Positions 35,480 to 45,067 are shown, counted from the stretch's first letter. The stretch is 64,000 nucleotides of DNA from Aureimonas sp. AU20 (GCF_001442755.1 NZ_CP006367.1:1736001-1800000); one strand, 5' to 3'. Notes: generated by a model from the letters alone, not told the origin. A program made the numbers and translations.

Positions 35480-36610
35480 TCAAGCAGCCGCGCCGCTGAA
35501 GCGGGCGATGGAATAGGGCTCGATCGGGGTCGTGGTCGCGCCCGTCGCAATCAGCTCGGCCATCACGTCGCCGACGCCCGGCCCAATCTGGAAGCCCGCG
35601 CCGCAGAAGCCGAAGGCGTAGAAGAGGCCCGGCGTCGTGGCGCTCGGCCCCATGATCGGCACGTCGTCCGGCAGGTAGCTCTCGACGCCGCTCCAGGTGC
35701 GGATGATGTTGACGCGGGCAAGCCCGGGGATCACTCGGCGCATCTGCTCGAACTGGCCGAGAATGTTCTCCGGCAGGACGCTCGCCCGGTTCGTCTCGTT
35801 GGAGGCGGGGCCGCGCGTCGAGCCGCCATAGACGACGTTGCCGCGCTTCACCTGCCGGAAATAGACGGTCTCCTTCACATGCGGCGTCGAGACACCGAAG
35901 GTCGGCCCCAGCCGATAGGGCAGGGGTTCGGTCACCGCCATCTGCGGCCCGTGCACGGCGAGCGGCACGCTTTCGCCGAACTGCGAGGAGAGCTTGTTGC
36001 CCCAGGCGCCGGCCGTCACCAAGACGATCGGTGCGCGGAACGTGCCTTTCTCCCATGTTTCCACGGTGAAGTCCGCGCCGGTCTTGCCGATCGACAGGAC
36101 CTCGGTGCCTTCCTCGACCCGCGCGCCGGCGCGCGCCGCCGCCCGGCCGAAGGCGGGCGCGGTGAGGCGCGGATTGGCGTGGCCGTCGATCGGCGCGAAG
36201 CAGCCGGCGATCGCATCCCGCCCGAGATAGGGAAAGCGCGCGCGCAGCGCGTTGCTGCTGATCATTTCGAGAGCGAGCCCATAGGGGCGCGCGTCGTTGG
36301 CATAGGCTTCGAGCTTGGCGGCTTGTTCCGGCGTGTAGCAGATGCGCAGATGACCGGAGGCGACGAACTCGCAATCCTCGCCGATCAGCTCCGGCAGCCG
36401 GCCCCAGATGTCGCGCGCCCGGTTGGCGAGCGGCAGCTGGTGGAGATAGCGGCCCTGCCGGCGCACATTGCCGAAATTCGTGCCGCTGGCCTGCTGGCCG
36501 GTGAGCCCGCGCTCCAGAAGCGTGACCGACAGGCCGCGCCGGCGCAGGAAGAAGGCGGCCGAGCACCCCATGATGCCGCCGCCGACCACGATGACGTCGG
36601 ACTGGTTCAC
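35480..36610 (-). CDS. FAD-dependent oxidoreductase, DadA/HcnC-like subunit
   Basis: The 376-residue protein is a DAO-fold flavoenzyme with GGGIMG at 10-15, an N-terminal GTNFGNVRRQGR flavin-binding segment and a C-terminal GFCGAGFQIGPGVG. It begins at GTG 36610 behind AGGA, overlapping the stop of the HcnB-like gene by four bases. Its neighbours make it the substrate-oxidising subunit of a three-part dehydrogenase of the HcnABC/opine oxidase/D-hydroxyproline dehydrogenase family. Glycine, opine or D-amino acid substrates are possible. Confidence 0.85.
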   Translation of the reverse strand: MNQSDVIVVGGGIMGCSAAFFLRRRGLSVTLLERGLTGQQASGTNFGNVRRQGRYLHQLPLANRARDIWGRLPELIGEDCEFVASGHLRICYTPEQAAKLEAYANDARPYGLALEMISSNALRARFPYLGRDAIAGCFAPIDGHANPRLTAPAFGRAAARAGARVEEGTEVLSIGKTGADFTVETWEKGTFRAPIVLVTAGAWGNKLSSQFGESVPLAVHGPQMAVTEPLPYRLGPTFGVSTPHVKETVYFRQVKRGNVVYGGSTRGPASNETNRASVLPENILGQFEQMRRVIPGLARVNIIRTWSGVESYLPDDVPIMGPSATTPGLFYAFGFCGAGFQIGPGVGDVMAELIATGATTTPIEPYSIARFSGAAA

Positions 36611-37980
36611 GCGCTTTCCTCCGTAAGAGTGGCGACCGAGAGCGGCTTCACCGGCGCCTGTCCGCGCAGACGTCCGGCCTCGCGGAGGCTGGAGCCCGTC
36701 GCCTCGGCGAGGATTTCGGCCGCGGCCGAGCCGCAGAAGCGGCCCTGACAGCGGCCCATGCCGACGCGCGACAGGGCCTTTGCCCGGTTGAGCTCCGGCG
36801 CGCCCTTGGCCTTGGCCGCCTCGCGCAGGTCGCCGGCCGTGATCGCCTCGCAGCGGCAGAGGATCGTCTTGTCCTCGACGCGCCGCGCCAGATGCGCCGG
36901 CCAGGGAAAGGCCTCGGCCAGCCCGTCTCGAAAGCGCTCCATCACACTCATGGTGCGGCGAAGCTTGTCGCGCTCGGCCTCGTCCACCGGCAGGCCGAGA
37001 TCGCCGAGCACGGCCAGCGCGGCGAGGCGCCCAGCCGTCTCGGCCGCGTCCGCGCCCAGAACGCGAATGCCGTCGCCCGCGAAATAGACGCTCGCGCGCG
37101 GCGAGCGTCCGTCCGTATCGATCTCCGGGCGGAAGCTCTGCGTCGTCTCGTCGAAGGTGAAGGGGCAACCGGCGAGATCGGCAAGCTGCGTTTCGGAGCG
37201 CAGGTGAAAGCCCATGCCGACCGCGTCCGCCAATGTGCGATGCTCCGCGCCCTTGGCGTCCCGCCACAGGACACCCGCCACGCTGCCCTCGCCCTCGATG
37301 GCGAGCGGCGTCACGCCGTTGTGGACGGGAACGCCCTTGGCTGCGAGCACGGCGCGGAAATAGAGCCCGCGCGCCAGGAATTCCGGCCGCACGGCAAGCT
37401 TGGGCAGGGCGCGCGCTTGAGCCGAGGCGGGCGAGGTGTCGAGCACCGCTGCCACCACGGCGCCGGCCTTGGCGTATTGATAGGCCACGAGATAGAGAAG
37501 CGGCCCCGTGCCGAGGAAGACGACGCGGCTGCCGATCGTGCAGCCCTGCGCCTTCAGCGCGATCTGCGAACCGCCGAGCGAATAGCAGCCCGGCTTGGTC
37601 CAACCCTCGACCGGCAGAAGCCGGTCCGTCGCGCCGGTCGCGAGAATCAGCGCGTCGAAACGCTCCGCCCGCGCCACGCCGTTCGAGACGAGATGCAGCG
37701 TTTGCTCGCGCAGGTTCCAGGCGAGCGTTTCGGGGTGGTAGTCGATACGGGGTTGAAGCGCCTCGAACACGTCATGCAGCGCCTTGGCCCGCCCGGCGTC
37801 GAAGCCGTAGAGCGCCTTGTGCGTGCGGCCGTGGGTGAGCGGCGGGCGGCGGTAGATCTGCCCGCCGGCGCGGGGCGCCTCGTCCACCACGATGGGCTTG
37901 AGGCCCGCTGCCACCAGCCGCTCGGCGGCGCGGATGCCCGCCGGGCCGGCGCCGACGACGATTTTGCGGGGAGTGGCCAT
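36607..37980 (-). CDS. NAD(P)/FAD-binding subunit with [2Fe-2S] tail, HcnB/opine oxidase A-like
   Basis: The 457-residue protein has a pyridine-nucleotide-disulphide-type fold: an N-terminal GAGPAG loop, a second dinucleotide site (VVFLGTGPLLYL) near 160 and YFAGDG near 310. The C-terminal 90 residues contain CRCEAI and GMGRCQGRFCG, a four-cysteine BFD-like iron-sulphur motif. This matches HcnB, OoxA/NoxA and similar electron-transfer subunits. The start at 37980 is the first ATG that leaves the Rossmann loop near the N-terminus. It lies between the small [2Fe-2S] gene and the DadA-like gene. Confidence 0.87.
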   Translation of the reverse strand: MATPRKIVVGAGPAGIRAAERLVAAGLKPIVVDEAPRAGGQIYRRPPLTHGRTHKALYGFDAGRAKALHDVFEALQPRIDYHPETLAWNLREQTLHLVSNGVARAERFDALILATGATDRLLPVEGWTKPGCYSLGGSQIALKAQGCTIGSRVVFLGTGPLLYLVAYQYAKAGAVVAAVLDTSPASAQARALPKLAVRPEFLARGLYFRAVLAAKGVPVHNGVTPLAIEGEGSVAGVLWRDAKGAEHRTLADAVGMGFHLRSETQLADLAGCPFTFDETTQSFRPEIDTDGRSPRASVYFAGDGIRVLGADAAETAGRLAALAVLGDLGLPVDEAERDKLRRTMSVMERFRDGLAEAFPWPAHLARRVEDKTILCRCEAITAGDLREAAKAKGAPELNRAKALSRVGMGRCQGRFCGSAAAEILAEATGSSLREAGRLRGQAPVKPLSVATLTEESA

Positions 37981-38273
37981 GCGTCCTCCGAGGGAAAGCT
38001 GGTGACGATGCGCAGGCCTGGTTCGGCCGGCGTGGTGCAGGCGCGCAGGCGGTCGCCGTCCGGCGTCCAGACCCAGCAGTCCTGGCAGGCGCCCATGAGG
38101 CAGAAGCCGGCGCGCGGCCCGTCGCCGAACTCCGACTGGCGCAGCGTGCCGCGCGACAGGAGCACGGCGGCCATGACGCTGTCGCCCTCCAGAGCGGACA
38201 CGGGCTGGCCGTCCACCTCGATTTCGATCGATCGCCGGCCGGTCTCGGCGACCCGGCGGAAGCGCGGCACCAT
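37647..38273 (-). CDS. [2Fe-2S] ferredoxin-like small subunit (HcnA-like), overlong frame
   Basis: Residues 1 to about 98 match a plant-type ferredoxin subunit such as HcnA or OoxX, with a cysteine set C-x4-C-x2-C in GFCLMGACQDCW and a fourth Cys in RACTTP. It would pass electrons within the HcnABC-like complex. The start at 38273 is 9 bp after AAGGAG; an ATG at 38282 abuts that site and is less likely. Family members are about 100 residues, but here no stop follows the domain. The frame runs 334 bases into the HcnB-like gene and ends at 37647, giving 208 residues with a low-complexity tail. This may be a true overlap, a lost stop or a base error. Confidence 0.65.
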   Translation of the reverse strand: MVPRFRRVAETGRRSIEIEVDGQPVSALEGDSVMAAVLLSRGTLRQSEFGDGPRAGFCLMGACQDCWVWTPDGDRLRACTTPAEPGLRIVTSFPSEDAWPLPAKSSSAPARRASAPPSGWWQRASSPSWWTRRPAPAGRSTAARRSPTAARTRRSTASTPGGPRRCMTCSRRFNPVSTTTPKRSPGTCASKRCISSRTAWRGRSVSTR

Positions 38274-38591
38274 CACCCGCATCTCCTTGTCTGGAACATG
38301 GAGTCATTCTAGGCGAATGCGCCGCCCAAGGGGATGGGGCGGGCGCCCCGCGACGGCACGTTCATGCGAAGCCAGGGAGGCCGGCGGCAAATCATGCTGC
38401 GAACCCGCCGCGAGACCCCTCTCTGGAGGCCGGATTTCGGGTGAAACGGGTGGCGTGGCAGCAGGACATGCTGAGCGCGCGGCGGAGAACGATAGGAACG
38501 GCGCGAAAAGGCGCGGGCTGCCCGGCGCGATCCGCTGCGGGCAGGCCTATGCTCTTCCCATCCGCCCCGCCGCCTTCCGAAGAGAGATCAG
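38274..38591. other. Intergenic region between divergent catabolic units
   Basis: This 318-bp stretch separates the Hcn-like minus operon from the HAD-led plus operon and should contain both promoters. I see a short inverted repeat, CATTC-N5-GAATG (38305-38319), close to the HcnA-like start, which could be an operator. I see no GntR-type ATTGT/ACAAT site, no small gene with convincing codon usage and no RNA gene. Confidence 0.5.
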
Positions 38592-39260
38592 ATGGCCCGC
38601 TTCGCCCCCAAGTTCATCACCTTCGACTGCTACGGCACGCTCATCTATTTCGAGATGGCCCCCGTCGCCCGCGCGCTCTATGCCGACCGCGTCGCCCCCG
38701 AAGCGATGGACCGCTTTATCGCGGACTTCTCCTCCTTCCGTCTGGACGAGGTCCTGGGCGCCTGGAAGCCCTACAAGGATGTGGTCGCCAATGCCCTGCA
38801 GCGCACCTGCAAGCTGAACGGCGTCGCCTATAGCGATTCCGACACGGACGCGGTCTATGCCGCTGTGCCGACCTGGGGCCCGCATCCCGACGTGCCCGAA
38901 GCGCTCGCCCGCGTCGCCAAGGAGTTCCCGATCGTCGGCCTCACCAATTCCATGGTGGATCTCATCCCGCCCTCGATCGAGAAGATCGGCGCGCCCTTCC
39001 ACGCCGTCATCACGGCGGAGGAGACCGGCGCCTACAAGCCGCAGATGAAAGGCTTCGAGTATATGCTCGACAAGCTCGGCGCCCGCCCGGAGGAGGTAAT
39101 GCACTGCTCCTCCTCGTTCCGCTACGACCTGATGACCGCCCATGACATGCATTTCGGCGCGCGGGTCTTCGTCAATCGCGGCCACGAACCGTCCAACCCG
39201 AAATACTCCACGCACGAGATCGCCGACATTCGCGGCCTGCCTGGGCTTCTGGGCCTGTGA
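38592..39260 (+). CDS. Haloacid dehalogenase type II family hydrolase
   Basis: The 222-residue HAD protein has the nucleophile aspartate in FDCYGTL at 11-17, Ser in LTNSMVD, Lys in GAYKPQMKGF and a final acidic motif region CSSSFRYDL. The fold and length fit type II (S)-2-haloacid dehalogenases. The asparagine usually found in the last motif (SxN..D) is replaced here by Ser/Phe, so dehalogenation is doubtful and a phosphatase-like or other hydrolytic role is as likely. Its stop overlaps the bicupin start (ATG at 39257), marking the first gene of a catabolic operon. Confidence 0.82.
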   Translation: MARFAPKFITFDCYGTLIYFEMAPVARALYADRVAPEAMDRFIADFSSFRLDEVLGAWKPYKDVVANALQRTCKLNGVAYSDSDTDAVYAAVPTWGPHPDVPEALARVAKEFPIVGLTNSMVDLIPPSIEKIGAPFHAVITAEETGAYKPQMKGFEYMLDKLGARPEEVMHCSSSFRYDLMTAHDMHFGARVFVNRGHEPSNPKYSTHEIADIRGLPGLLGL

Positions 39261-39994
39261 GCGCGCTGGCTCAGAGCGCGAGCCAGCGCACGTTCCACGA
39301 CCTTCGCGCCTTCGCGGGCGATCGCAAGGCCGGCACCGCCGTGGCGCCGGATGGCGACGCCTTCCTGTCCGCCCGCCGCCTGCTGCCGATCGAGAAGGGC
39401 GCCGTCACCGTCGCCGCGATCGACCTGCCGGCCGGCTCGGGCGAGGTGGCCTCCCTTGCGGCGGACGAGTTCGTCATCGCCGCCGAGGGCGAGGTGAGCT
39501 TCACCGACGCGGACGGACGCACGGTGGACCTCGCCGAAGGGCGCAGCCTCGTTCTCGCCAAGGGCGCGCGCTTTCGCTGGAGCACCGGCAGCGGGGCATC
39601 GCTTCTCGCCGTGACCTACTCCAATGGCGGTGGCTCAGTGAACGGCATCGTGCCGATCGACGAGACGGCCAAGCTCGAGGCGTCGAACCCGCCGCTCGCC
39701 GCGCTGCTGGTCGGCGAAACGCCGAGCTGCCGCAACCACACGGACTATCGCTCCGGCGACGGCGAGTTCGTCTGCGGCACCTGGGATTCCACGCCCTATC
39801 ACCGCCTGCCCATGGTCTACCGCCATTACGAACTGATGCATCTCCTGGCCGGCTCCGTGACCTTCGTGGACGAGGCCGGGCGGGAAGGGACGTTCCGCAA
39901 GGGCGACATCTTCCTGGTCGAAGCCGGCGCGTCCTGCTCCTGGGACAGCCGCGAGCATGTCTCTAAGGTCTACGCCATCCATCGCCCGGCCTGA
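39257..39994 (+). CDS. Bicupin protein (Cupin_3/DUF861-like)
   Basis: The 245-residue protein contains two cupin barrels, about 10-115 and 135-243. The second has the Cupin_3 signature: YELMHLLAGSVTFVDEAG, GTFRKGDIFLVEAGASCSW and a closing YAIHR. The first is more diverged. Such proteins occur next to amine and ureide catabolic genes and may be isomerases, hydrolases or ligand sensors; no reaction is established for this one. It overlaps the HAD gene by four bases and is followed after about 100 bp by an FAD oxidase gene. Confidence 0.75.
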   Translation: MSALAQSASQRTFHDLRAFAGDRKAGTAVAPDGDAFLSARRLLPIEKGAVTVAAIDLPAGSGEVASLAADEFVIAAEGEVSFTDADGRTVDLAEGRSLVLAKGARFRWSTGSGASLLAVTYSNGGGSVNGIVPIDETAKLEASNPPLAALLVGETPSCRNHTDYRSGDGEFVCGTWDSTPYHRLPMVYRHYELMHLLAGSVTFVDEAGREGTFRKGDIFLVEAGASCSWDSREHVSKVYAIHRPA

Positions 39995-40097
39995 CCGCGC
40001 CGACCATCGACCGGACGGCGTCCTCCCGTCGCCGCCCGGCTCTCTCCCCTTCTGCCGCCGGGCTTCGCCATGGCGGCGCCAGAGCCTGGAGTGTCCC

Positions 40098-41201
40098 ATG
40101 AGTCGTGCCGTCATCATCGGGGGAGGGATCGTCGGTCTCTCGATCGCCCGCGCGCTTCTGAAGCGCGGCCACGAGGTGCACGTGATCGACCAGGGGCCGA
40201 TCCCGAATCCCGAGGGCGCTTCGGTCGATCGCCATCGCATGATTCGGCCGCACTATGGCGCGGCCACCGGCTATGCCCGCATGGTGGCCCCGGCCTTCGA
40301 GGCCTGGGACCGGCTCTGGGCCGATCTCGGCGAAACGCATTTCGAGAACACCGGCGCGATCTCGATCTCGCTGGAGCCCGGCGACTATGCTGCCAAGACT
40401 CTGGCGAGCTTTCGCGAAGCCGGCATTCCGCATGAGGTGCTGGACAAGGCCGGCGTCGAGGAGCGCTGCCCGCAGCTGATCCTTCCCGAGGCCGCCTGGG
40501 GCGTCGTGGCCGAGCCGGCCGGGCCGCTCTTTGCCGACCGCATCGTGGCGGGCCTTGCCGATTGGCTGCGCTGCAACGGCGCGACGCTGGAGGAGAACTG
40601 CCGCATCGCCCGCGTCGAGCCGGACGCGGCGCGCGCCTGGCGCGAGGACGGCAGCGAGATCAATGGTGACCGGCTGGTGGTGGCGGCCGGCGCCTGGCTT
40701 CCCGGCCTGATGCCCGAGCAGTTTGGCGAGGCCCCGGCCTATCGCCAGGCGCTGCTCTATATCGACCCGCCGCAGGACTATGCCGAGGCTTGGCGCGACG
40801 CGCCGCCCATCGTCACGCTCGGCGACCACACCGGCTACACGCTTCCCGACCGGCGCGGCGCCGGCCTCAAGATCGGCTACAGCAACCACCGCCGCCGCGC
40901 CCGGCCCGATGTCGAGGGCTTCGCGTCCGACTTCGAGGCGGAGTCGCAGGCCATCTTCCAGCCGTTCGTGCCTTATCTGCGCAAGGCCGAGGCCTATCGG
41001 CCGCTGCGCCTGCAGCTCGGCTATTACGTGCTCTCGCCCGACCGGCGCTTCCGCTTCGAGGCGGCGGGCAAGGGGCTCGTCATCACCGATTGCGACGGGC
41101 AGATGTTCAAGTTCGGCCCACTGGTGGGGGAGCGCGTCGCCGGCATGTTCGACGGTGCCGAAAGCGCCGAGTCGCTGAAGCATTGGGCGGCGGGATACTG
41201 A
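40098..41201 (+). CDS. FAD-dependent oxidoreductase, sarcosine-oxidase/DadA-like
   Basis: The 367-residue DAO-fold protein begins MSRAVIIGGGIVGLSIARAL with the flavin loop GGGIVG at 8-13 and ends with a LVITDCDGQMFKFGPLVGE segment that contacts FAD. It resembles monomeric sarcosine oxidase/N-methyl amino acid oxidase-type proteins, which oxidise secondary amines to an imine and then an aldehyde. It is a single-subunit type, unlike the HcnC-like protein upstream. One base separates its stop from the aldehyde dehydrogenase gene, so it probably feeds an aldehyde to that enzyme. Confidence 0.83.
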   Translation: MSRAVIIGGGIVGLSIARALLKRGHEVHVIDQGPIPNPEGASVDRHRMIRPHYGAATGYARMVAPAFEAWDRLWADLGETHFENTGAISISLEPGDYAAKTLASFREAGIPHEVLDKAGVEERCPQLILPEAAWGVVAEPAGPLFADRIVAGLADWLRCNGATLEENCRIARVEPDAARAWREDGSEINGDRLVVAAGAWLPGLMPEQFGEAPAYRQALLYIDPPQDYAEAWRDAPPIVTLGDHTGYTLPDRRGAGLKIGYSNHRRRARPDVEGFASDFEAESQAIFQPFVPYLRKAEAYRPLRLQLGYYVLSPDRRFRFEAAGKGLVITDCDGQMFKFGPLVGERVAGMFDGAESAESLKHWAAGY

Positions 41202-41202
41202 G

Positions 41203-42678
41203 ATGAGCCTGTCCTTCGATCCCGCCTCCGTTCGCCTTCCCAACGGCCATTTCATCGGCGGCGAGCTGGTGAGCGAGGGCGTCGATACGCTGCCCTTCGT
41301 GCGCCCGTCCGACGAGCGGGTGGTGGCCGACCTGCCGGTGGCCGATGCCGCGATCGTGGCGCGCGCCGTCGAGAACGCGCATCGGGCGCAGCGCGCCTCG
41401 GGCTGGGGCACGATGGCACCGCGCGATCGCGCCCGCCTTCTGCGCCGCTTCGCCGACCTGATCGAGGCCAAGGGCGAGGAACTCGGCCGCCTGGAGGCGG
41501 TGTCCTCGACACGCCCGATCACCGCCGCCATGGCCTATGATGTGCCGGCGACGGCGGAGGCGTTTCGCTTCTTCGCCGAATATGCCGACAAGTCGGGCGG
41601 CGAGGTCGCGGCCACGCGCGCCGATCATCTCGGCCTCATCATCGCCGAGCCCTACGGCGTCGTCGCGGCCATCACGCCGTGGAACTTCCCGCTCTCCATG
41701 GTGTCCTGGAAGGCCGGCGCTGCCATGGCAGCGGGCAATGCCGTGGTGGTGAAGCCCTCGGAGATGACGCCCTTCTCCACCGTTCGCCTCGCCGAGCTCG
41801 CGATCGAGGCCGGTATTCCGGCCGGCATCTTCAATGTCGTGCAGGGCGACGGACGGCGCACGGGCGACGCGCTCTGCCGCCATCCCCTGATCGCCAAGAT
41901 CTCCTTCACCGGCTCCACCGCGACGGGCGCCGCCATCATGCGCGCCAGCGCCGAAAGCGGCACCAAGCCGGTGACGCTGGAACTCGGCGGCAAGAGCCCG
42001 CAGCTCGTCTTCGCCGACATTGCCGATATCGAGCGCACGGCCGGGCATGTCTCCGGCTCTATCCTCTACAATGGCGGCCAGGTCTGTGTCGCCGGATCGC
42101 GCCTCATCGTGCAGCGCGGCGTGGAGGCGCCGATGCTGGAGGCCCTGGCGCGGCGCTTCCGCGACATCCGCCCCGGCCCGACCTGGGAGGCTGAAACGAG
42201 CTTCGCGCCCCTCATCTCGCGCCGGCAGATGGAGCGCGTCGACGACATCGTGCGCCGCACGCTGGAGGCCGGCGCGACCGCGCTCGTCGGCGGCGCGCCG
42301 ATGGCGGACCGCAACGAAGGCGCCTTCTATCAGCCGACCATCCTGACCGACGTCACGCCCGACATGCCGGCCGTGCGCGAGGAGGTCTTCGGACCGGTTC
42401 TGACCGTGCAGAGCTTCGAGACCGAGGCGGAGGGCATCGCGCTCGCCGACCATCCCGACTACGGTCTGGCTGCCGGTGTCCACACCTGCGATCTTGGCAA
42501 GGCCATGCGCGCCATGCGAGGCATTCCCGCCGGCACCGTCTGGATCAACCGATACGGACGCACCGCCGACTTCGCCATTCCGACCGGCGGCTTTAAGCGC
42601 TCCGGCATCGGCAAGGATTTGGGCCGCGCGGCCTTCGAGGCCAACCAGCGGCACAAGAGCGTGCTGATCGAATTCTGA
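41203..42678 (+). CDS. NAD(P)-dependent aldehyde dehydrogenase
   Basis: The 491-residue ALDH has the expected catalytic residues: the oxyanion Asn in TPWNFPLS, a general-base Glu in ELGGKSPQ and the nucleophile Cys295 in GGQVCVAGS. A substrate-specific prediction is not possible, but the GRTADFAIPTGGFKRSG C-terminus resembles ALDHs of the gamma-aminobutyraldehyde/PuuC/betaine aldehyde class. It starts one base after the FAD oxidase and is followed 11 bp later by a second ALDH, suggesting stepwise oxidation of an amine-derived aldehyde. Confidence 0.9.
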   Translation: MSLSFDPASVRLPNGHFIGGELVSEGVDTLPFVRPSDERVVADLPVADAAIVARAVENAHRAQRASGWGTMAPRDRARLLRRFADLIEAKGEELGRLEAVSSTRPITAAMAYDVPATAEAFRFFAEYADKSGGEVAATRADHLGLIIAEPYGVVAAITPWNFPLSMVSWKAGAAMAAGNAVVVKPSEMTPFSTVRLAELAIEAGIPAGIFNVVQGDGRRTGDALCRHPLIAKISFTGSTATGAAIMRASAESGTKPVTLELGGKSPQLVFADIADIERTAGHVSGSILYNGGQVCVAGSRLIVQRGVEAPMLEALARRFRDIRPGPTWEAETSFAPLISRRQMERVDDIVRRTLEAGATALVGGAPMADRNEGAFYQPTILTDVTPDMPAVREEVFGPVLTVQSFETEAEGIALADHPDYGLAAGVHTCDLGKAMRAMRGIPAGTVWINRYGRTADFAIPTGGFKRSGIGKDLGRAAFEANQRHKSVLIEF

Positions 42679-42689
42679 GGAGGTTTCCG

Positions 42690-44150
42690 ATGTTCACTAA
42701 GGACCAGCTCTCCGACCCGTCGCTTCTGCGCCAGGAGGCCTTCATCGCCGGCGAATGGGCGGGCGCGGCGAGCGGCGCGACGATCGAGGTCACCGACCCC
42801 GCCACCGGCGAGGTGATCGGCACCGTGCCCGACTGCGGCGCGGCCGAAACGCGCGCCGCGATCGAAGCGGCGGAAGCCGCGTTCCCCGCCTGGCGCCGCA
42901 CCTCGCCCAACGAGCGCGCCGCCATTCTGGAGCGCTGGAACGACCTGATGCTCGCCCATGCGGACGATCTCGCCGCCATCATGACGGCCGAGCAGGGCAA
43001 GCCGCTCGCCGAGGCCAAGGGCGAGGTCGCCTATGGCGCGAGCTTCGCCAAATGGTTCTCCGAGGAAGCCCGGCGCATCTATGGCGATGTCTTCGTCGGC
43101 CCGACGGGAGACCGGCGCATCCTGGTTCTGCGCGAGCCGGTCGGCGTCTGCGCTGCCGTCACGCCCTGGAACTTCCCGATCGCGATGATCACCCGCAAGG
43201 CCGCCCCGGCCTTCGCCGCCGGCTGCCCGATCGTGGTGAAGCCGTCCGATCTGACGCCCTATTCGGCGCTGGCCCTGGCCGTGCTGGCCGAGCGGGCGGG
43301 CGTGCCCAAGGGTGTGTTCAGCGTCGTCACCGGCCAGGCCCGGCCGATCGGCGGCGAGATGACCGGCAACGAGACCGTGCGCAAGCTCTCCTTCACCGGC
43401 TCAACCCCGGTCGGGCGGCTTCTCATGGAACAGTCGGCCCCGACCCTCAAGCGCCTGTCGCTGGAGCTCGGCGGCAACGCCCCCTTCATCGTCTTCGACG
43501 ACGCCGATCTGGAACTGGCCGTCGCCGGTGCCATGGCCTCGAAATTCCGCAATGCCGGCCAGACCTGCGTCTGCGCCAACCGCATCCTGGTGCAGGACGG
43601 GATCTACGATCGCTTCGCCGCGCGCCTCTCGGAAGCCGCGGCGAAGCTTCGCCTCGGCAACGGCTTCGAGGCGGGCGTCACCATCGGCCCGCTGATCAAC
43701 GATGCGGCCGCAGAGAAGGTCACCCGCCATCTGGAAGACGCGCTCGCCAAGGGCGCGCGCATCGCCAACGAAGGCGCGGTGTCGACCAAGGGGCGCTTCG
43801 TCGCGCCTGTGGTCCTAACCGGGGCGGACACGTCGATGCTGCTCGCCAGCGAGGAGACCTTCGGCCCGCTCGCGCCGCTGATGCGCTTCGAGCGGGAAGA
43901 GGAGGCGGTCGAGATCGCCAACGCCACGCCCTTCGGCCTCGCCTCGTATTTCTACACGAGCGACATCGGCCGGGCATGGCGCGTCGGCGAGGCGCTGGAG
44001 TTCGGCATGGTCGGCCTCAACACCGGCGCCGTCGGCATGGACGCCGCGCCCTTCGGCGGCGTCAAGCAGTCGGGCCTCGGCCGCGAAGGCTCGGCCTACG
44101 GGATCGACGAATATCTCGAGATGAAGTCGTTTCACATGGGCGGGTTCTGA
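42690..44150 (+). CDS. Succinate-semialdehyde dehydrogenase family protein (GabD-like)
   Basis: The 486-residue ALDH has features of Gab[45 protein letters not shown] and the catalytic Cys293 in GQTCVCANR with the second cysteine at +2 that is typical of SSADH. It would oxidise succinate semialdehyde or a close homologue to the dicarboxylate using NAD(P)+. It follows the other ALDH gene after 11 bp with GAGGAGG in the gap. Placement after an amine oxidase and an ALDH fits a route from a C4 amine to succinate. Confidence 0.9.
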   Translation: MFTKDQLSDPSLLRQEAFIAGEWAGAASGATIEVTDPATGEVIGTVPDCGAAETRAAIEAAEAAFPAWRRTSPNERAAILERWNDLMLAHADDLAAIMTAEQGKPLAEAKGEVAYGASFAKWFSEEARRIYGDVFVGPTGDRRILVLREPVGVCAAVTPWNFPIAMITRKAAPAFAAGCPIVVKPSDLTPYSALALAVLAERAGVPKGVFSVVTGQARPIGGEMTGNETVRKLSFTGSTPVGRLLMEQSAPTLKRLSLELGGNAPFIVFDDADLELAVAGAMASKFRNAGQTCVCANRILVQDGIYDRFAARLSEAAAKLRLGNGFEAGVTIGPLINDAAAEKVTRHLEDALAKGARIANEGAVSTKGRFVAPVVLTGADTSMLLASEETFGPLAPLMRFEREEEAVEIANATPFGLASYFYTSDIGRAWRVGEALEFGMVGLNTGAVGMDAAPFGGVKQSGLGREGSAYGIDEYLEMKSFHMGGF

Positions 44151-44166
44151 GCCCGCCGTCCCAGCT

Positions 44167-45033
44167 ATGAGCGGACACGCCATGACCAAGTCGATGATCG
44201 ACCTATCCGAAATCAGGCCGATGGAGCCCGGCGACATCGAAGCCGCCCACGGCTTGTCGGTCGAGGTCCGCTGGCCGCACCGCCCGGATGACTGGCGGCT
44301 GGCGCACGAGGTCGGCCACGGTCTCGTGGCCACCGACGAGGGCGGCCGCGTCATGGGCTCGGCCATGTGGTGGCCCTTCGGCGACAAGCTCGCGACCATC
44401 GGCATGGTGATCGTTTCGCCCCGTCTTCAGGGCAAGGGCACAGGCCGGCGCATGATGCGCCAGCTTTTCGAGGCGGCAGGCGAGCGGACCATCCGCCTCG
44501 TCGCCACCGCCGCCGGCCAGCGCCTCTACGAGTCGGAGGGTTTTCGCCCGACGGCCACGATTACGCAGTACCAGGGCACGGCCTCGGCCGGCCCGGCGGT
44601 GGAGAATGCCAGCGTTCGCCCGACTCGGGAGGGTGATTGGGATGCCATCGTGGCCCTGGACGCCGAGGCCTATGGCGGCGATCGCAACCGCATGCTGGCC
44701 GCCCTTCGACGCGTCGGCGAGGCCACGGTGATCGAGGAAGGCGGCGCGATCCGGGGCTATGCCGTGTGCCGGCCCTTCGGGCGCGGCCATGTGGTCGGCC
44801 CGCTGGTCGCCCAGTCGGTGGAGGATGCGATCGCGCTCGCCAGCCCGCATGTGAAGACGCATGACGGCGCCTTCCTGCGCATGGACACGCCCGAGCGCGA
44901 AGGCGCCTTCGTGGATTTCGTGGAAGGCTGCGGCCTCGCGCAGGTCGACCGCGTCGTGCAGATGACACGCGGCCCCGCGCCCCAGACCGGGCCGGCGCGG
45001 CTCTTCACGCTGACCAATCAGGCGCTGGGCTGA
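44167..45033 (+). CDS. GNAT family acetyltransferase with two tandem GNAT-like domains
   Basis: The 288-residue protein has an N-terminal GNAT domain with the acetyl-CoA loop [14 protein letters not shown] at about 88-101 and a second, weaker GNAT-like domain from about 155 ([18 protein letters not shown]). This two-domain form is common in Rhizobiales next to amino acid and opine catabolic genes. It may acetylate an amine intermediate. An ATG at 44182 is an alternative start. It lies 16 bp after the GabD-like gene and converges on the Lrp regulator with a hairpin between. Confidence 0.83.
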   Translation: MSGHAMTKSMIDLSEIRPMEPGDIEAAHGLSVEVRWPHRPDDWRLAHEVGHGLVATDEGGRVMGSAMWWPFGDKLATIGMVIVSPRLQGKGTGRRMMRQLFEAAGERTIRLVATAAGQRLYESEGFRPTATITQYQGTASAGPAVENASVRPTREGDWDAIVALDAEAYGGDRNRMLAALRRVGEATVIEEGGAIRGYAVCRPFGRGHVVGPLVAQSVEDAIALASPHVKTHDGAFLRMDTPEREGAFVDFVEGCGLAQVDRVVQMTRGPAPQTGPARLFTLTNQALG

Positions 45034-45067
45034 GGCGACATCGCGGCTCATGCAGCGAGGATCGGGA

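Noticed and set aside
38592..39260. Calling the HAD protein a true 2-haloacid dehalogenase
   Set aside because: The fold fits, but the SxN..D motif of proven enzymes is changed to Ser/Phe here and no haloacid transporter or regulator is nearby, so only the family is named.
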